NCBI GenBank assembly: GCA_016748015.1
Contig: JAAOMT010000769.1
Coordinates: 20,657-84,656, forward strand
DNA: 64,000 nucleotides
Source of the DNA: Geosiphon pyriformis
Lineage: Eukaryota; Glomeromycota; Glomeromycetes; Archaeosporales; Geosiphonaceae
Direction of reading: 5' to 3'
Below are positions 46,690 to 61,311 of this stretch, in pieces (the first letter of the stretch is position 1; every line of letters begins with the position of its first letter). Below the pieces are notes generated by a model that was given only the letters and a program-made list of their open reading frames with translations, did not search any database and had not been told where the DNA came from. A program made the translations under genes and the position numbers.

Positions 46690-47824
46690 CCTAACTAAGA
46701 TGAAGATATTAAAGCATAGAATGGTTATTTAAATTACTATAAATGGTTTCCATGGAAATTTTTGTCGAATATCAACGAAATTACTAGAGAAAGATACCCT
46801 TATTAAAGGATTAATAAATCTGATAAGTATAAAACATCATTGTTCAATGTAATATAAAATAAGAGGAGATTCAGAACTAGCAATAAAAATTATGCCAACG
46901 AACGGTTCAAAAGTGTTTAAAGAGGTAAACAAAGTATCAGTATTTATACTATATTTAATTTATATTTACCTATTATTTATTTGCTGTATATTATTTTTTA
47001 TTTATATTATCTGTTTACTTTTATACACTGTTAATAGTAAAATGTTCAAAGGGCTATGTTTAATAACAGCAATTCAAGTTGTATATCTTCAAAATTTGGG
47101 GTTATGCAAAACGTTAAAACACTCGAGAATGGAATTGTGATGGAGTTTGCCGAACATGGAGACATGCGAAAATATTTATCATTCTACGAGTCGGTCTATT
47201 AAATTAAGGATCGCATCAAATATAGCTACTGGACTTTTTTCAATTCATTCTTCTGGTATGGTTCATCTTGACCTACACACTACAATTGACTACTTATGAG
47301 GCAAATACCAGTAAACCATGAAGGAACAAAAACAGGAAAAGCAAAAAAGAAAAAAAATATTTATGGAGTGATTCCATACATTCCACCAGAAGTTTTAAGA
47401 GGAGAAAAGTTTACATTGGCCGGTGATATTTATATTTTTTCCATGTTACTATGGAAATTAGCAACAGGAAAGACTTCTTTTTATGATCTTTCTCATGATC
47501 ACATTATTATAATTGATATTTTAAATGGTCAAAGACCTGAAATTACCTCCACTTATTCCACTTTCTATTGCCAAAATAATTGTAGAGTGTTGGCATGTTA
47601 ATTATAAAAACCGTCTTAATGCCAAGGAAGTTGAATAGAAGTTGTTGGGACTTGCGGGTTCAGAGTCCGAGTTTTTAGAATCAGCTAAATACGTGTTTGA
47701 AATGTTAAAGAACGGCACAACAATAACAACAACAACGCCAACGCGCATTCATCCAGGAGCAGTTTATACAAGTCCTGTTTTAAGTTTGCAAATGATTGAA
47801 GAAACCGAAGGTTGGTCTATATAA
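46690..47824 (+). pseudogene. TKL-type protein kinase pseudogene (copy D), 5' truncated
   Basis: Homology to copy C begins at the codons for NYYKWFPWKFLSNINEI (about 46728); the first 65 or so residues are missing and replaced by kinase-flank repeat. The glycine loop is disrupted, the intron region is still recognisable (donor after GTGTTTAAAGAG, about 46926), and the catalytic HRD reads HLD (near 47268). Later parts are open: IYGVIPYIPPEVLRGEKFTLAGDIY (47359 on) and WKLATGKTSF, then frameshifts until the tail IHPGAVYTSPVL. It cannot code for an active kinase. Confidence 0.85.
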
Positions 47825-50800
47825 TTTACAAGTGATAAGCTTTTATATACGTACATAGATTGTATGCATGTTCTAAAGTAAAAGAGGATCGTGGGCTTTT
47901 TATATGTGACTAGCCATCTGGATAAATTTTATTCAATCAAATAATTACTTGTATTTTATTACTTTTAAATATTTAGTTTTTCAATATTTTCAACATTTTT
48001 TTTTAAACTTATAAATAATTAATTTAAATTTATTACTTTAAATTATCCAGTATATCAAAATAATCCTTATTTTATATCATTTTCTTCTTAACCTTAGAAA
48101 TGTTGTGTTTATCAACTTATATCGTTAAATACTTATGTTATATGCATATCTGATTTGATAAATTAAAGGTCAAACATAGCCTCTTTATGAAATTAAAATT
48201 AAACATCCTTGGACATTAATATCAATTTTATCAAATAAGATTTTTAACTTTATGGCTATTTCTCAAATATGTTTTTTATAAAAAAAATTTAATATTCAAT
48301 AATTTAATTTTAAAATCTTAATCACTAATGCTTTTAAAAATAAATCTTCAAATCAAAACAACTCTTTTATAAAAATTAAAGTTCAACCATCTTATGATTA
48401 ATTTTTTAAGAGACAAATGTTTAAAAAAATTTGATTTTAAATCTTGATAAAAAAATATTATTTGATGTTTAAATTCAAACTTCAAATATGTCATTTTATT
48501 TTTTATCTTAAAAGGATTCAATTGATTTTTTAATGTAATGTTTTTAATAATTAATCAAATAATTAGTCATAAATTTTGAATTGTTTTATTATTTTAATAT
48601 GCATAAATTTATTGGATCTGATTGTTTAACTTTAATTTATTAAGTTATTTAAGTTATTTAGAAAATTTTAAATTCTATAATTTTAATATGTCTTGGTTTT
48701 TTGAATAATATTTTTAAAATAACCAAAAAAAAACAATAATAAATTCTTTTTTGGTTTTTTGTAATCAAAACAGAAAATACTTTTTATAAAATATTTATTG
48801 CTATCTTTTTTAATTTTTTTTCAGCTGACAACAATTTATAATCTATTTTAACTAGCCATTTATAATTTAATAAAAAAATATTATTATTTTATGTAATATT
48901 GTATTACATTAATCATATTTTTTAAATCTTATTCATATGTTCATTCAATTCTTACTTCTGTTTTGTTATAACAATATATTTATATTAAATTTTTAAAAAC
49001 AAAGCATATTTTTTCAAAATGACCCATTAAAAACATTATATTTAACAATTAATTTATATCGTCTATTTTATTGATTTTCAATTACAATTAAGATCATTTG
49101 GAAAACATTTTCAAATAACTATTAAATATGCTCTAATTAATTATTAATTTATTATAGAGTTCCCTAAACTTTTAGGATATTTGAAAATGAAACTTTTTCT
49201 GCGGCCCTTCTAATGAAAATTATTATGTATTAAATAGAACTTATGATAGATTGAATTCAAGCCTTCTAGGCATTTTGAATGGTGATATGAGCCAAGCATC
49301 GGATGATGAATAATTGATCAGTTTAAGTGAAACTTGAAAAATATTGAACTCAACAGATAATTGAAGAGCATGGTTAATGTTTAATTATAAACGGTTACAT
49401 ACTGAAAAAAAAAGCCATTCTGTATCGCAAACCTCGAGAGTAAGCTAAGAAAATTAGATCTCAAAAGAGTGCTGCAGAGCATTGGTGGTTATTCTGCGAA
49501 AATTCAAATTTACTATTTATTTTAGCCTAAGCCATTTAATGACGAGAAAAAGTTTTTTATTTATTAAAATTAAATAAATGTTAATAAATATAGAATTTAA
49601 AATATATTTAAACTCAATATTTTCTGGTAATATAAATATAATATTAAGAAATAAGATAAATTGGTTCAAATTCAGTATATAATAAAAATAAAATATTTTA
49701 GAAAAATTAAAAAAAACTCCACCTAATACAAAGTTAAATTCTAATATATTTTAGTGAAAATAGAAGAAAGCAATTTCTTTTGCCTTGGTTTCTTTTTCTA
49801 GGTCAATTAAAATAGACTTTAAAATTATTATAGGAAAAAAAACCTTTTATCACAATAAATTTTTCGATATAAGTGTGTTTAAATTATTTTTATACCAAAA
49901 ATTTTTGAAATTTCTGCAATCGAATTATTCAAAGAAAAACAAATCATAAAAATGTAGTTGATTTATAGATTTTTGGGAAGAAAAATATTTCGTTTGGAAT
50001 CATTTATTTTTCAAGGTAAAATAGATAAAAAACACTAGAAATATAAATTAATTTTTAGGTAAAATTTAGAATAGGTTCTATCATTAATTAACCTGTCGAG
50101 TTGATATTATTATTTTAAAATAAACTGTATATTAAATCTTATAAAGTATAATTTAACTATAATTAAAGTTTTTGTTGAAAAATGTCAATAATAAATTTAA
50201 AATCAATTTTTGATTAGCCTTTGGCTGTTGGCAAAACACTTATTTTGGTTTTGAATAAAAGTTTTTTCTCATTTAAAGTCTCTTCTATGTAATTAACTAA
50301 AATTAGTTTTAATATAGTTATTGTTAACATAAAGAATTTTAAAACTTTTAACAATAAGTTAATAGCCAAATTATCATTTTTTATTTAAAGTCTGTCTCTT
50401 TTTTTGTACAAAATAAGATATTAGTTTTCTTTAAATTTTTATCAATTCTGTTATAATAGTACTAATTACAATATATAATTTTAATTAGCTTTAAACAATA
50501 ATTTTTTCCTAATTAAAATAATAATAGTAGTAATATATTTGTTAAAGCTAATTTTAATTTATATATAATTAATTTCAATTTTTATTAGTTTTAAAAGCAA
50601 GCAAATCATGTTTTCATGTATAATTTGTATTAATTAACTTATTAAATTATTTTATTTTAAAAATTAAACTGATAAAATAAATATTAAACCACTTTTTTTG
50701 CTGTTTTTAAAACACATAATTGGTTTAAAACTAATTATTTAAAACTATGTTAAGTTTTTTGTGTATTTTAAGCTTTTTAAAATACTACTATTTAAATAAA

Positions 50801-51649
50801 ATTTGTTAATTCATTTTTACCACTTTTAAAATTGCAAAATTTTTTATAATATTTATTAATTTTATATAATATTTTTTTGAATGTTTTTTTTAACAAAATT
50901 AAAAATATTTTAAATGTTTTTAGTAAGATTTTAGTTATTAAATTAAAGTCTGTTAGTTTGTGGTAATATATAATTATATATTTTAATATTTTTAAGATAA
51001 TTAAAACTTTTATGTTTTTTAATTAGTTTTAATTATAAAAAATAATATTAAAATCTTTTTTTGTAATTAAAAAAATATTATTATTTTTTAAAATATGTTA
51101 AAGCCAAATTAATCACCTTTTTTTCTGATTATAAAGCTTTTAAAATCAATAATTTGGTTTTTAAAGTTGACTCGTTTTATTTTATGATCATTTATAATAT
51201 AAACTATTTTTTTATTTTCAAATTACTTTTTTGAAAAAATAGTAAGGAAATATTTATGAGATTAATTTTATATATTGAGTTTTTACAAATTTAAATTACT
51301 TATTAAGTTGAATTTATTCTTTTATTATTTTTTTATATATAATATTTGTTTTTTTGCTATTTGTTAACATGTTATTCTAATTTGTAACAATATAATATTA
51401 TTTTTTATGTTAATTTTGTTAATGTTAATTATAATTTCAAAATTAATTCGTATAAATTTTTTAATAAATCCAAATACTTTTTTTGTATTAGTTTAAATAA
51501 ATTCTGTTATAAATTTTAAATCAAAAAATATTTAAAATAATTATTTATTTGCTTTAAAACTTTGGTCAATTCTTAAACAAAAAAAACTTCTTTCTTTTCT
51601 ATATTTAAAATTTTTCAAAGAACAATTTTTGAACAAGAAGTTTTTGTCT
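47825..51649. other. AT-rich DNA, no gene recognised
   Basis: About 3.8 kb. A patch at 49190-49520 is less AT-rich than its surroundings and may be a fragment of an unidentified gene or transposon, but no frame or motif supports a call. From about 50200 the sequence may contain leader sequence of the decayed LINE that follows. Confidence 0.55.
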
Positions 51650-54600
51650 TTAGTTGTTTTAGTATTATTACTTTCAATATTTCTCAAGTTAATAATTTGG
51701 AAGCTGCTCTAAGTAGCAATATGTCCAAGAAAAAGTTGTCTAAAAAGCTTTTTATAGTTCTGTTAATGATATTTTTTGTCAAAAAAAAGAGTATTTGTGA
51801 ATAATATCAAGCATTTTGGTAATAAAAAAATCTCTTTGGTTAAATCTAGTCTTGGCAATAGTATATATTTAGATATAAATAACAAATCAAGTAATAATAA
51901 AATTAGTAATGTCTTAATAAGTGCTAATAGTAGTTTTTTTTTGGCTTAGTTATAATAACTTTTAAAGCAAAAATATTTAATATTAACTTAAATTGTGGTT
52001 CTCCTATTGGTATACTTAAATATAAAATAGATAAAAATGAGAAACTTTTCTCTCTTCTTCTTAATATTTCTTTGGAAAAAAAATAGATAAATTACAAGAT
52101 TGTAAAAACCTAAATAAAAGTACTCATTAAAAAATATTTTGTGTTAAATATTAATCTTTTAATTGTTAAAGAAAAGTTAATAATGACAAAAACACAGATA
52201 ATTAGAAAACTTTTTTCAACAATTAATGATTTTGAAAGAGCTATTACCTCCTTAAAATTTGAGAAAATATTAGATTAACATTTGTTTCAGAAAAAAGTAT
52301 AAATAAAACTGTATTATTAGTTAAAAAAAAAAGAATTAAAGTAAAAAAAAATCTCAAAAGACAAGAAGTGTGCTCAGATTGAGCTGTGGTAATTAAAAAA
52401 ATTTCCATAGATATGCCAAAAACTGTAAAAAATTGTAAGATTTAGATGTTTAGAAATTAATTTAAAGCTCTTTTGTTTATTTTTTCTATAGAAACAACTG
52501 CTCATAATCTTAGTGCTCTATTAAAAGGAGCTGGTAGAAAAATTTGTATCATAAATTAATTATTTGAAACTGATAACAGAGTTCACTATGCTGTGATTTG
52601 TTTTGAATTAAATAAAAAACTAGAATTTGCTTTTTGTACAGAACCAATTTTTGGTAGTATAAAACTCTTTTAGATTAGAATAAATTTGATTTAATATAAA
52701 AAATGTAGATGTTTTGGTCATTTTGCTTTGGAGTGTGATGTTTTTAGTTTTTTTAGTTTTTTATTTATAAAAATATTTAAAAAGTTTGTTTTGAATAAAA
52801 ATTGTTTTTAGCTGGCCAAATTATATGCCAAAAAAAACGTTTTTGTTTTTTGTTTTGTTGTTTTTGATGGCAAATCATAGACTCATATAGTTTTGGTGGC
52901 TTCTGTTTCTAATAATTTGTTCTTTGGTTTTTGTTTTGGCTTTTTTTTTTGGTGCTTTGGATTCTAATAGAAAATTTTCTTTCATCTTATTAGATGATTT
53001 TTTTGAATGCTTATTTGGTTTTTTTGGAATGCTCCTTAAAGCTTTTGGCAAATCAAATATTTAGTATTATGCAAAAATTAAGCTTTATGAATCTGGTATC
53101 TTTGGCACCTATCTTTTAAGTTTTATCTCTTACTGTATTTATACTATTAAATTCGAATTAAGATTTGGATATAGTTCTAAATAATCCATCTGTGTTATTT
53201 TTTTTTTCAATTGTGAATAAAAAAACTTCAGATTTAGATTTAAGTAGCTTAAAAATTCTGACCACTAAGATAAACAGTTTGAAAACAAAAATAGTGGCTC
53301 TTAAAATCTTATTTAGTTTGGTTTTGACAAAATTAGATTAATTGTGCTTTGGTTTGGGCTCTTCAATACTCTTATTGTTTTAATAACTGATTTAATATGA
53401 AAATTTGCTACATATAATGCTCAAAATATTAATGTTCCTGCAAAGCAAAAAAATGCTGTTTGTTGACATAAAAGTTAATATAATTTCTATTAGTATAAAA
53501 ACAAAGTTAAAATCTATTGCTCGATTATAGATTATAAATAAATTTGATCAAGTACAAATTTTTACATCTAGTTTAGAAAAAAGTTTTTTTAGCACTGAAA
53601 TAACTATTATTATAAACAATTTTCTAGCTTGGTATGTTTTTAAAGTAGAGAAAGTTTTCAGTTGGGTTATTTTAATAGAGCTTTTTTTTAAAAACAAGTT
53701 TGCAATTTCAATTTTGGATTTATATGCTGGCACTTCTACTAAAACAAGATTAAGTCAAGCCATAGAAATAAATTTTTTTATTGCTAAAACAATTAACTTT
53801 AGCACTTTTGTGGTTTTGAGTAGAAACTTCAATAAAAATAAGTCTAAATAAAATGCAAGTTTCAAGTTCTGTTTAGATTTAAGTTTAGTTAATTTGTTTG
53901 GTAAATATCTATTGGTCAAAGTTTATATTTAAAACTACTTGAAGAGTATTAAAAGGATCATAAATTACATTTTTGTCAGTAAGAGTTTATTATTTATAGT
54001 TGCCAGTTATCAAATTAACTCTGTATTAGACTTCTTTGATACAGATTACAAAGCAGTTTTATTTTTATTAGGCTGAATGATATTTTAAATGTCTATTTAA
54101 ATAGTATATACAAGCAGATCAACAAAAATAGATGAAAATTCAAAATTAAAAACACTGATTCTGCTAAGTAGTTATAGTTTAAAGAGTGTTTTTTGGAAAA
54201 TTATTGTTAAATATGATAAATTTTATTGATACAAAAGACTGTGGTAATTTAGATATAATGTAAAAAATTTTGAAGGAAATAGTAATGGATTTTACCAATA
54301 AGATTTTTTTTAAACATTGGTTTAATAAGTATAAATATTTAAAAAACAAACAATTATCCAAGTTTTTTAAGCTAAAATTATTGGTAATTAAGATTATAAA
54401 AAGTTTAAATTCGAATTGTTCTAGAAAAACTGATTATTTTTTTGATGTCTAAATTATTATAAATAAAAAAAAGCTTCCAAAGTAGACACCATAACTAGCA
54501 GTAACAAAAAAATAAATAAGATTTTTTATTATTTGTTAAACATTAAAAAAAAGTACTACAAAATTAAATATTATAAATTTAGAGTTGCTAAAGATAATCT

Positions 54601-57600
54601 CATCAAAATAATAATAAAAAAACATATAAAAAATTTTTATTTTAACAAAGAACATATAATCAAGAGCATTTTAGAATATTTAATTTGAAAAGTAGTGCTT
54701 GATTACCTGATAGTAAATAACAATTTGGTTTTAAAACTCTGTAAAATTAAGTCTAATATTGGCATAATCATGAAAAAATAGACAAAAAAACATGTAATGC
54801 TCAGTGTTTTGTTAGACTAATGATTCAACCAATATGCTTTTCTAGATTATATTGATAATAATACTTTTTTGGAAATAATATACAATATCAATCTTAATAA
54901 GTTTCTACAAATAGTTAAGAATCTGTCTATTAAAGAAACTGTTAATTTTTTTAATATCTTTAACAAGCTTTGAAAACATAGTAATATGCAAATATTAAGT
55001 AGTTTATTGAATATTTTCAATGTGTATCTAGAGTCAAATACAGTTTTTACACAGTAAAAAAAAGTTTAAATCTCTATTATATTAAAACTATATAACTAGA
55101 AAAGAACTTTTACTAATATTAGACCAATAGTTCTAATTAAAATAGTTTGGAAAATCTTGTTAAAACTTCTCTCAAATAAAATTTTTTAGTATGTATTAAG
55201 CTTAATGTTTTGCATAAAGATAATTTTTTAGTTTTAAAAAACACATCCATACAAATTCCAATATTTACTGTTGAATCTGTGATTAAAAATGCATTAAAAA
55301 AAGACAAAAAGCTGTAGTTGGTTCTGTAAAATATGCATAAAACATACAATTCTGTTAAGTAATATTACTTGAAAAGCAGTTTAACTAAGATCAAAATGTG
55401 TTTTTGTTTTATTAAATTTTTCAGAAATATACACAATAATTGGATTAATTGAATAATAACAAATTTTAGACTCACAGTAGGGTATATTGTTTATAATAAA
55501 CTAAATTAAAATAAAGTTTCTTATTATTACTATAGAGAATCTTTTATGATCTTTTACTTTGTAAAATTAAAAAGTACAACTATGCATATAATTACAGAAT
55601 AAATTTTAAGTTTTTTACACAAATTGACAAACAGGATTTTAGAAATAGCAAAACGTTATTTTTGGCAATTAGAGCTTTTGTAGATAATACAATTTAGATT
55701 AGAAATAGTATAGTTGCTACTCAACATATTTTAGATATAGTTAATGAATTTTTTACATTAATAATATTTTAATTAATATGGATAAAATAGTGACTATTTC
55801 TATTAATTAAAGAGTAAAAAATTCTTATTTAATGATAAGTGGATTGAATATTTTTATAGTAAAAAAAAGTAAAGTTTATTAATATCTAAGTATTTTTTTG
55901 TCTATAGAAGATTTTTTCTGTTTAAGTCTTATTAAGACATATTTTGACATAAAATTTTTCACAAATTTAGTGCTGAGAAAAACTGTTCTAATAAACAATT
56001 TTTGTATCTAATGTCTGCTGTTTTGCAATCTATAATTGATTATAGGCTATAATTTAGTCATATATTAATGAATATATATAAGAAATAAAACAAAATACTA
56101 AGAAAAAGATTAAAACTCAAGACCAATTTACCCAAAAACTTTTTCAAAGAAGCTATTTTCTATCTCAAATTATATAATTTTAAAAAATTCAAAAAAATAC
56201 AGACCGAAAATTTATTGGCTAATTTAGTAACCTATGCCAATTTAAAGAATATTCTTGGCAATTTGTTTAAACACAAAATTATAGATCTATAAGCTATTAG
56301 TTAAATGTTTTGACAATTTTTTAGTTTTTTAATCATGCTATCAATTACTTTTATGAATTGTTTTTTGGTAGGCATGACAAATACTCTGGTATTATGTAAT
56401 TTGTTTTTAAGTAATAACATACTTGATATCTTTTGGATTGGTAAAAATATTGCTATCACAAATGTTTTAGAATTAGAACAATATATGAAAGTGATAAGTT
56501 TACTTAAAAAATTTAGTATTGTTTTTATGAACTAGCTTTTGAACTGTTATAGTATATATTTACATAGAATATATTTTGCAAATAAAAGAGACTGGATTCT
56601 AGAGGTTTGATTCCTAAATGATTTAGTTTATTGGCTAAATTTATTAAAAATAGTAATCTAAATAGCAATTGTACTTTGGCATATTGTTTTATTTTCAATA
56701 GCTACTTATATAATATTGGCTTTATTAAAGAGTGTTTTATAAAAAAAAGAACTAATAAAATAATTGTTTACATGAATAATTTAGTCCAAAATTTGGGATT
56801 TATAAATACTCATAGTAGTGCTGCCATTTATTTTTAAATGCTAATATAAATATAAAAGTTAAAATTTATGACTTACTATTCTTGACTTTTGTAGAGCTAC
56901 AGACTATTGCTTTTGCTTTGGATTGTGTTTTTGTATGCAGTTTGGTAGTGTTGTTTATAAATAATCAAGCATTATTAAATTTATGTGTTTTAAACATGAA
57001 AAATGTCAAACCAAACTTTTACAATAAATTTTAGATAAAAAAAAATATATTCATTAAATTATTGTGTTAAAAATTTGTCAATTAATTAGAACAAAATTAA
57101 GAGTTATTTGGAATTGTTGGCAATAAATATACAGATTTTTTTGCCAATGCCACTATCATATTTAATTCTATACTGCTTATTAAAATATAATGCTGCTTTC
57201 TTGTCATAAAGAGCAAACTTGTCTCCAAAAATGCTTATTATTTTGTTTGAAATTTTTTTGAAGTTATTGGTTTTATTAGCTGGAAATTTAAGTATATAAA
57301 TAATATTGTAAATAAATCTCTTTACAATTTTGTTAATATGTATTAGTTTTTTAGTATATAGTACTTTAATAGTTAAATTCAGTTTGGCTTTACAAGCTTT
57401 ACTTTTGTAACACTTTAATTATATTTTATAAAAGTCTTATATTACTGACTGCTTATAACCAAGAAGAAAAAATTATATAATTTGAGTTATTTTAGTGTAC
57501 TGTGCATTTGGTGTGAATTAATAAAGAACTTAAACCATATGTTTTTATATATGCATAATAATAATGTCAAGAAAAATTTGATTTCAGATATTATTAGAAA

Positions 57601-58170
57601 ATAAATTAATTTGTTGGGTGTCTGTACTGCTAACTATATAATAATCTGTTCTTTTTGTGAAGCTAGATTCTTTAATTTTTTATACATATTATTAGCTAAA
57701 AATTTTATAATAAAAAATTAAGAATTGATATATTGAGTTTATTAAAAAATGAATTAAATAATAGATTATTAGTTATTAAATTGGTAACATTTTGCTGAGA
57801 ATTACAGATCTAACATATGACTACCAATGGCCAAATTGAAAGCACATTATAAAAAACATGATCTATTACTATGTAATAAATTCATAATTTTAGCCATAGT
57901 TAATTTAGTTTTAATATGATCTTATAAAATAATTTACAATTTTGATGTTAAGCTAAATGTTCATATTTGTTTTAATATATATTCTTATTTAAACAATATG
58001 TAGTTTGGTTTTTTGTAAAACTTCTCTGTAATAAATAATTTAGGTATATAGTGCTGTTTTAATTAGTTTGAGTAACTGGTCACATATAAAAAAACATAAA
58101 CTATATTTAATATAAAATTTTATATAATTATATGTTCTTAAATAATAGTTAAACTGTACTCATTAAACTT
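51650..58170 (+). mobile_element. Strongly decayed full-length LINE
   Basis: A relative of the LINE at 19290-26041, now so AT-rich that no frame is open, yet the protein order can be followed: ORF1 core KKYFVLNINLLIVKEKLI (near 52132), zinc-knuckle remnant KCRCFGHFALECD (near 52700), endonuclease FVVLSRNFNKNKSK (near 53810), reverse transcriptase ISIILKLYN and TNIRPIVLIKIVWKILLKLL (55070-55175) with AFVDNTI (near 55670), RNase H KIIVYMNNLVQNLGFINT (near 56757) with FVELQTIAFALDCVF, and GIVGNKYTDFFANA (near 57112). The 3' end (about 58040-58170) matches the LINE 3' untranslated region and ends TTAATAAAAAAAA. Boundaries are approximate, and the 5' end least certain. Confidence 0.8.
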
Positions 58171-58489
58171 AATAAAAAAAATATATTTAAAATAAGTTTA
58201 AATAATTAAATATATATAAAAAACACATAAAAAAATTTATTATTTAACTTTTAAAAATAAAAACAATACAAAAATTAAAAGACTAAACTTAATTAAAACA
58301 AATAAAAATTAAAAATTAAAAACTATTTTATTAAATAATATTGAATATAAATTATTTTTTTTTAAATAATTTAAATAATTTTAAATAATTGTTAAATAAA
58401 ATAGTCTGATTGCTTAATGTTATTAAATTTTTGCAATTAGTTTTGGTAAGTATTAGTTGTGCTTTTTTTTTTCTGATTTGATTAATAAT

Positions 58490-58650
58490 ATATATGTTTG
58501 AATAAATGTGTAGTATTGTTTTATCTGGTCCAAGTAGTTAGCCATATATAATAAAAATATAAGTCATATTTAATTTGAGTCATTTAGTTTGGTTCTATAT
58601 ACTAAATAGTAGTTGAACTTTACTTATTAAATAAATAATAATAATAAAAA
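58490..58650 (+). mobile_element. LINE 3' end fragment
   Basis: Only the 3' untranslated end of a LINE is present: GTAGTATTGTTTTATCTGG, then CCAAGTAGTTAGCC and GTCATTTAGTTTGGTTC, ending in AATAATAATAAAAAAA. It is closer to the tail of the minus-strand element at 59040-61311 than to the LINE at 19290. It fits a 5'-truncated insertion, the usual failed product of target-primed reverse transcription. Confidence 0.7.
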
Positions 58651-59039
58651 AATAGTTTAAATAAAATTTATTAAATAATAAATAATTTATAAATTTTTTG
58701 TTTTTGGATAATTTAAAGATTATAAGTTTTTAGTGATTTTTGTTTTTGATTTGGTTTTTGCTATTGTAGTTTTTTGTAATATTTTTTGGTTATTTTCAAA
58801 AAATGTTTTTAGTGTTTTTAATAAAGTTTTAAATATTAAATTAAAATTTCTTAATTTATAATAATTTATTTTTATGTATTTAAGTTTTTTAATTTTAATT
58901 ATTGACAAAAATTTATTATTATTATTTTTAAATTTAAAAATGTTTTTAATAATACAATATTAAGCTTATATTTTACAAAAATATAATATATTTAATAAAA
59001 AACTTCTTAATAATAATATTATTATAAATTTAAATTTAA

Positions 59040-61311
59040 AATATTTAGTTTTTTTTTTTTATTAAGAGTTTAATGAGTATGGCCCAACTATTATCTAGAA
59101 ATTAAGACCAAACTAAGTGATCCAGGGCTAAATATGATTCACATGTTTACTACATATAACTAGCTACTCGAGCTAGTTTAGGCTATATTATATTGATGCA
59201 CCAGAAGAAAACTTACCCAAAGAAAACATCCTTTGAACAATCTCAAATAATATAGCACTATTATTAACTAATCTAACCAACCACTCAGCTGTCTTAAAGA
59301 CATCAGCCTTTATAGCAGCAAATTCATGTTCTCAAAGAAACATCAAATTAGAAAACATATCATCATCAAAAGATGACAAACTTACATAAGGACCAGACAT
59401 ATCAATGTTCTTAAAACCACACTCAGTTTTTAGAGCAACCACTTTTTGCTCTAACTTACTAACAGTTCTACTAAAGATACTCATGTGAACCAAAATCTCA
59501 TTGACTCTAAGGCCAAGAACAGAACTTGAAACCAGATTACCATTAACAAATTGTTCAAAAACTTTGACTATAGAGCCAATAAACTTAACAATAAATTCAG
59601 CCAAAACAGAAAGCTTGGCCAAATTAGATTTTAGAGATACCAGCCAAGAAAACACCAAAAAATCTACAATAGCAACAGGAGAAGCAACAGCCACCAAAGA
59701 AAGAAACTCAGAAAAAACAGGAGAAACAGATGTCTTTGCATAAGACAAAAAACCAACAAAATGTGGTTTAAACATCTCAAGAGCCTTAGAAGAGGGAGGT
59801 AGAGCAACCTTACAGTCTATGGCCAAGTGGCTTATTTCTTGACACCAAAAATAACACTAACAACCAGGAGTTTCCCACCAGATATGGCACTTTCTTAGTG
59901 TACCAGTTTTAATAACAGCAAGATTCAAATCAGCTCAAAAGCCAAATATAACCAGAGCAAAATAAAAATGATGACCAAAATCAGGAGACCAAGAAATAAA
60001 ACAAGTCTGACCACCAAATTGAGAAACCATATCACTGATTTCAAATACAATGCAGCCAGGAGAAAGGTTAACTAACTTGGCCTTAAACCTATTATGAAAC
60101 ACAATTGTTTCTTGTTGATTTATAAGGAGAAAAATCCAAACACTATTCTTGTCTACCAAAACTGACCAATGATTGAGAGCAAATGTGGCAGCAACCAAAT
60201 TCTCAAAATGGATTACTATATACTGCCAAATGCTGGCAGGTTTCAGCACAACATAAGTAACCACACCAAAAACACTAAGGGCTGCCTTAATGTCAATAGC
60301 AAACACACTTAAAGACATATTATGCAGCACAACAGCAACAGAAAGAGAGCCAGACTCAGAAGCTACCAAAAACTTAGCAATCTTAAAAATGGCAAGGTGA
60401 ACAGAACTTGTAAGCTCAACCAAAAATGCAGCATCCAAAGAGGTTTAAAAAGCAAACTCTACACAAAAAAGCTTCACATTGTCTTTTGCAACTGATTTTG
60501 CACCTAAATAACCATGCACAGACTAAAAAACAGCCTTAACATGAACCAATTTGATCTTGAAAGTAGTACCAAACACCAGAGTAGAGACTACTTATCTAGC
60601 AAACCTTTGACAACTAGAAATAGTTTTCCAGATACCACTAGATATAGCACCAGAAACTGGAGGAAAAAATAATTCAGTTTCCATTTGATTAGTCCAGTTC
60701 TCAAGAACAGATGACTTAACAGAAGGAGATTGTTTTGCTTCCAAAACCAGTAAAGATCTGTCAAAAGATACCACATTTAACAACACAGCCAGTGGTTAAT
60801 CTTGGCTCATTTTGAATAATGTGCCAGATGATGCTCTAGAAATTTCATCTAAGATCTCATTGAAAACCACAAAGGGATTCGGTATAACAATAGCAGAGGC
60901 AAGTAATTGCTCCTACTTTTCTGAACTTTTGGTTTTTTTGACCATTTTTTTTAAAGAGAAGATGCTAAAAGCACCAGATGTTAAAGCTATAGAAAAGAAT
61001 ATCAGCTTATTAACTGGTCTATTATTAAACATTTTTGGGCTCTTAGTAAGGGTAAAGGCAACACTAGAATTAATCCAAGTGTGTCTCTTTAAAGGAACTT
61101 TGACTGGTGAAAAACCAGCCAAAGATGAGAAAGTTGCTTCAGTAGCTACTAAAGGCAGCTTTTCACAATTATTGGATAAAAAAAAGGCTTCTAAAACGTT
61201 TTGCTTAGTTGTTTTTACAACAGAGAAAACTTTTCTGGTTGAAATTTTATTAGATATCTCAGAACAGATATCAAGTGCAGCTTTTTTACTCTTTATTCTA
61301 GTCATGGTCAT
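59040..61311 (-). mobile_element. ORF1-only LINE derivative, inverted
   Basis: Reading the minus strand from ATG 61311, one frame continues to about 59190 with only a handful of stops (near 60913, 60835, 60592, 59935 and 59332, several at likely Trp codons). It codes for a LINE ORF1 protein: a Ser/Lys-rich N terminus (SPVKVPLKRHTW), a middle with RNA-recognition-like parts (LSVFAIDIKAALSVFGVVTY, ALNHWSVLVDKNSVWI), a Cys/His knuckle remnant (WCQEISHLAIDC, near 59825), and a helical end (ADVFKTAEWLVRLVNNSA, then MFSLGKFSSGASI). Directly after the stop comes a LINE 3' untranslated tail and a terminal A run (TTTTATT on the plus strand at 59050). No ORF2 sequence lies between. GC content is well above its surroundings, so it is younger than the decayed LINE beside it. 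Confidence 0.75.
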
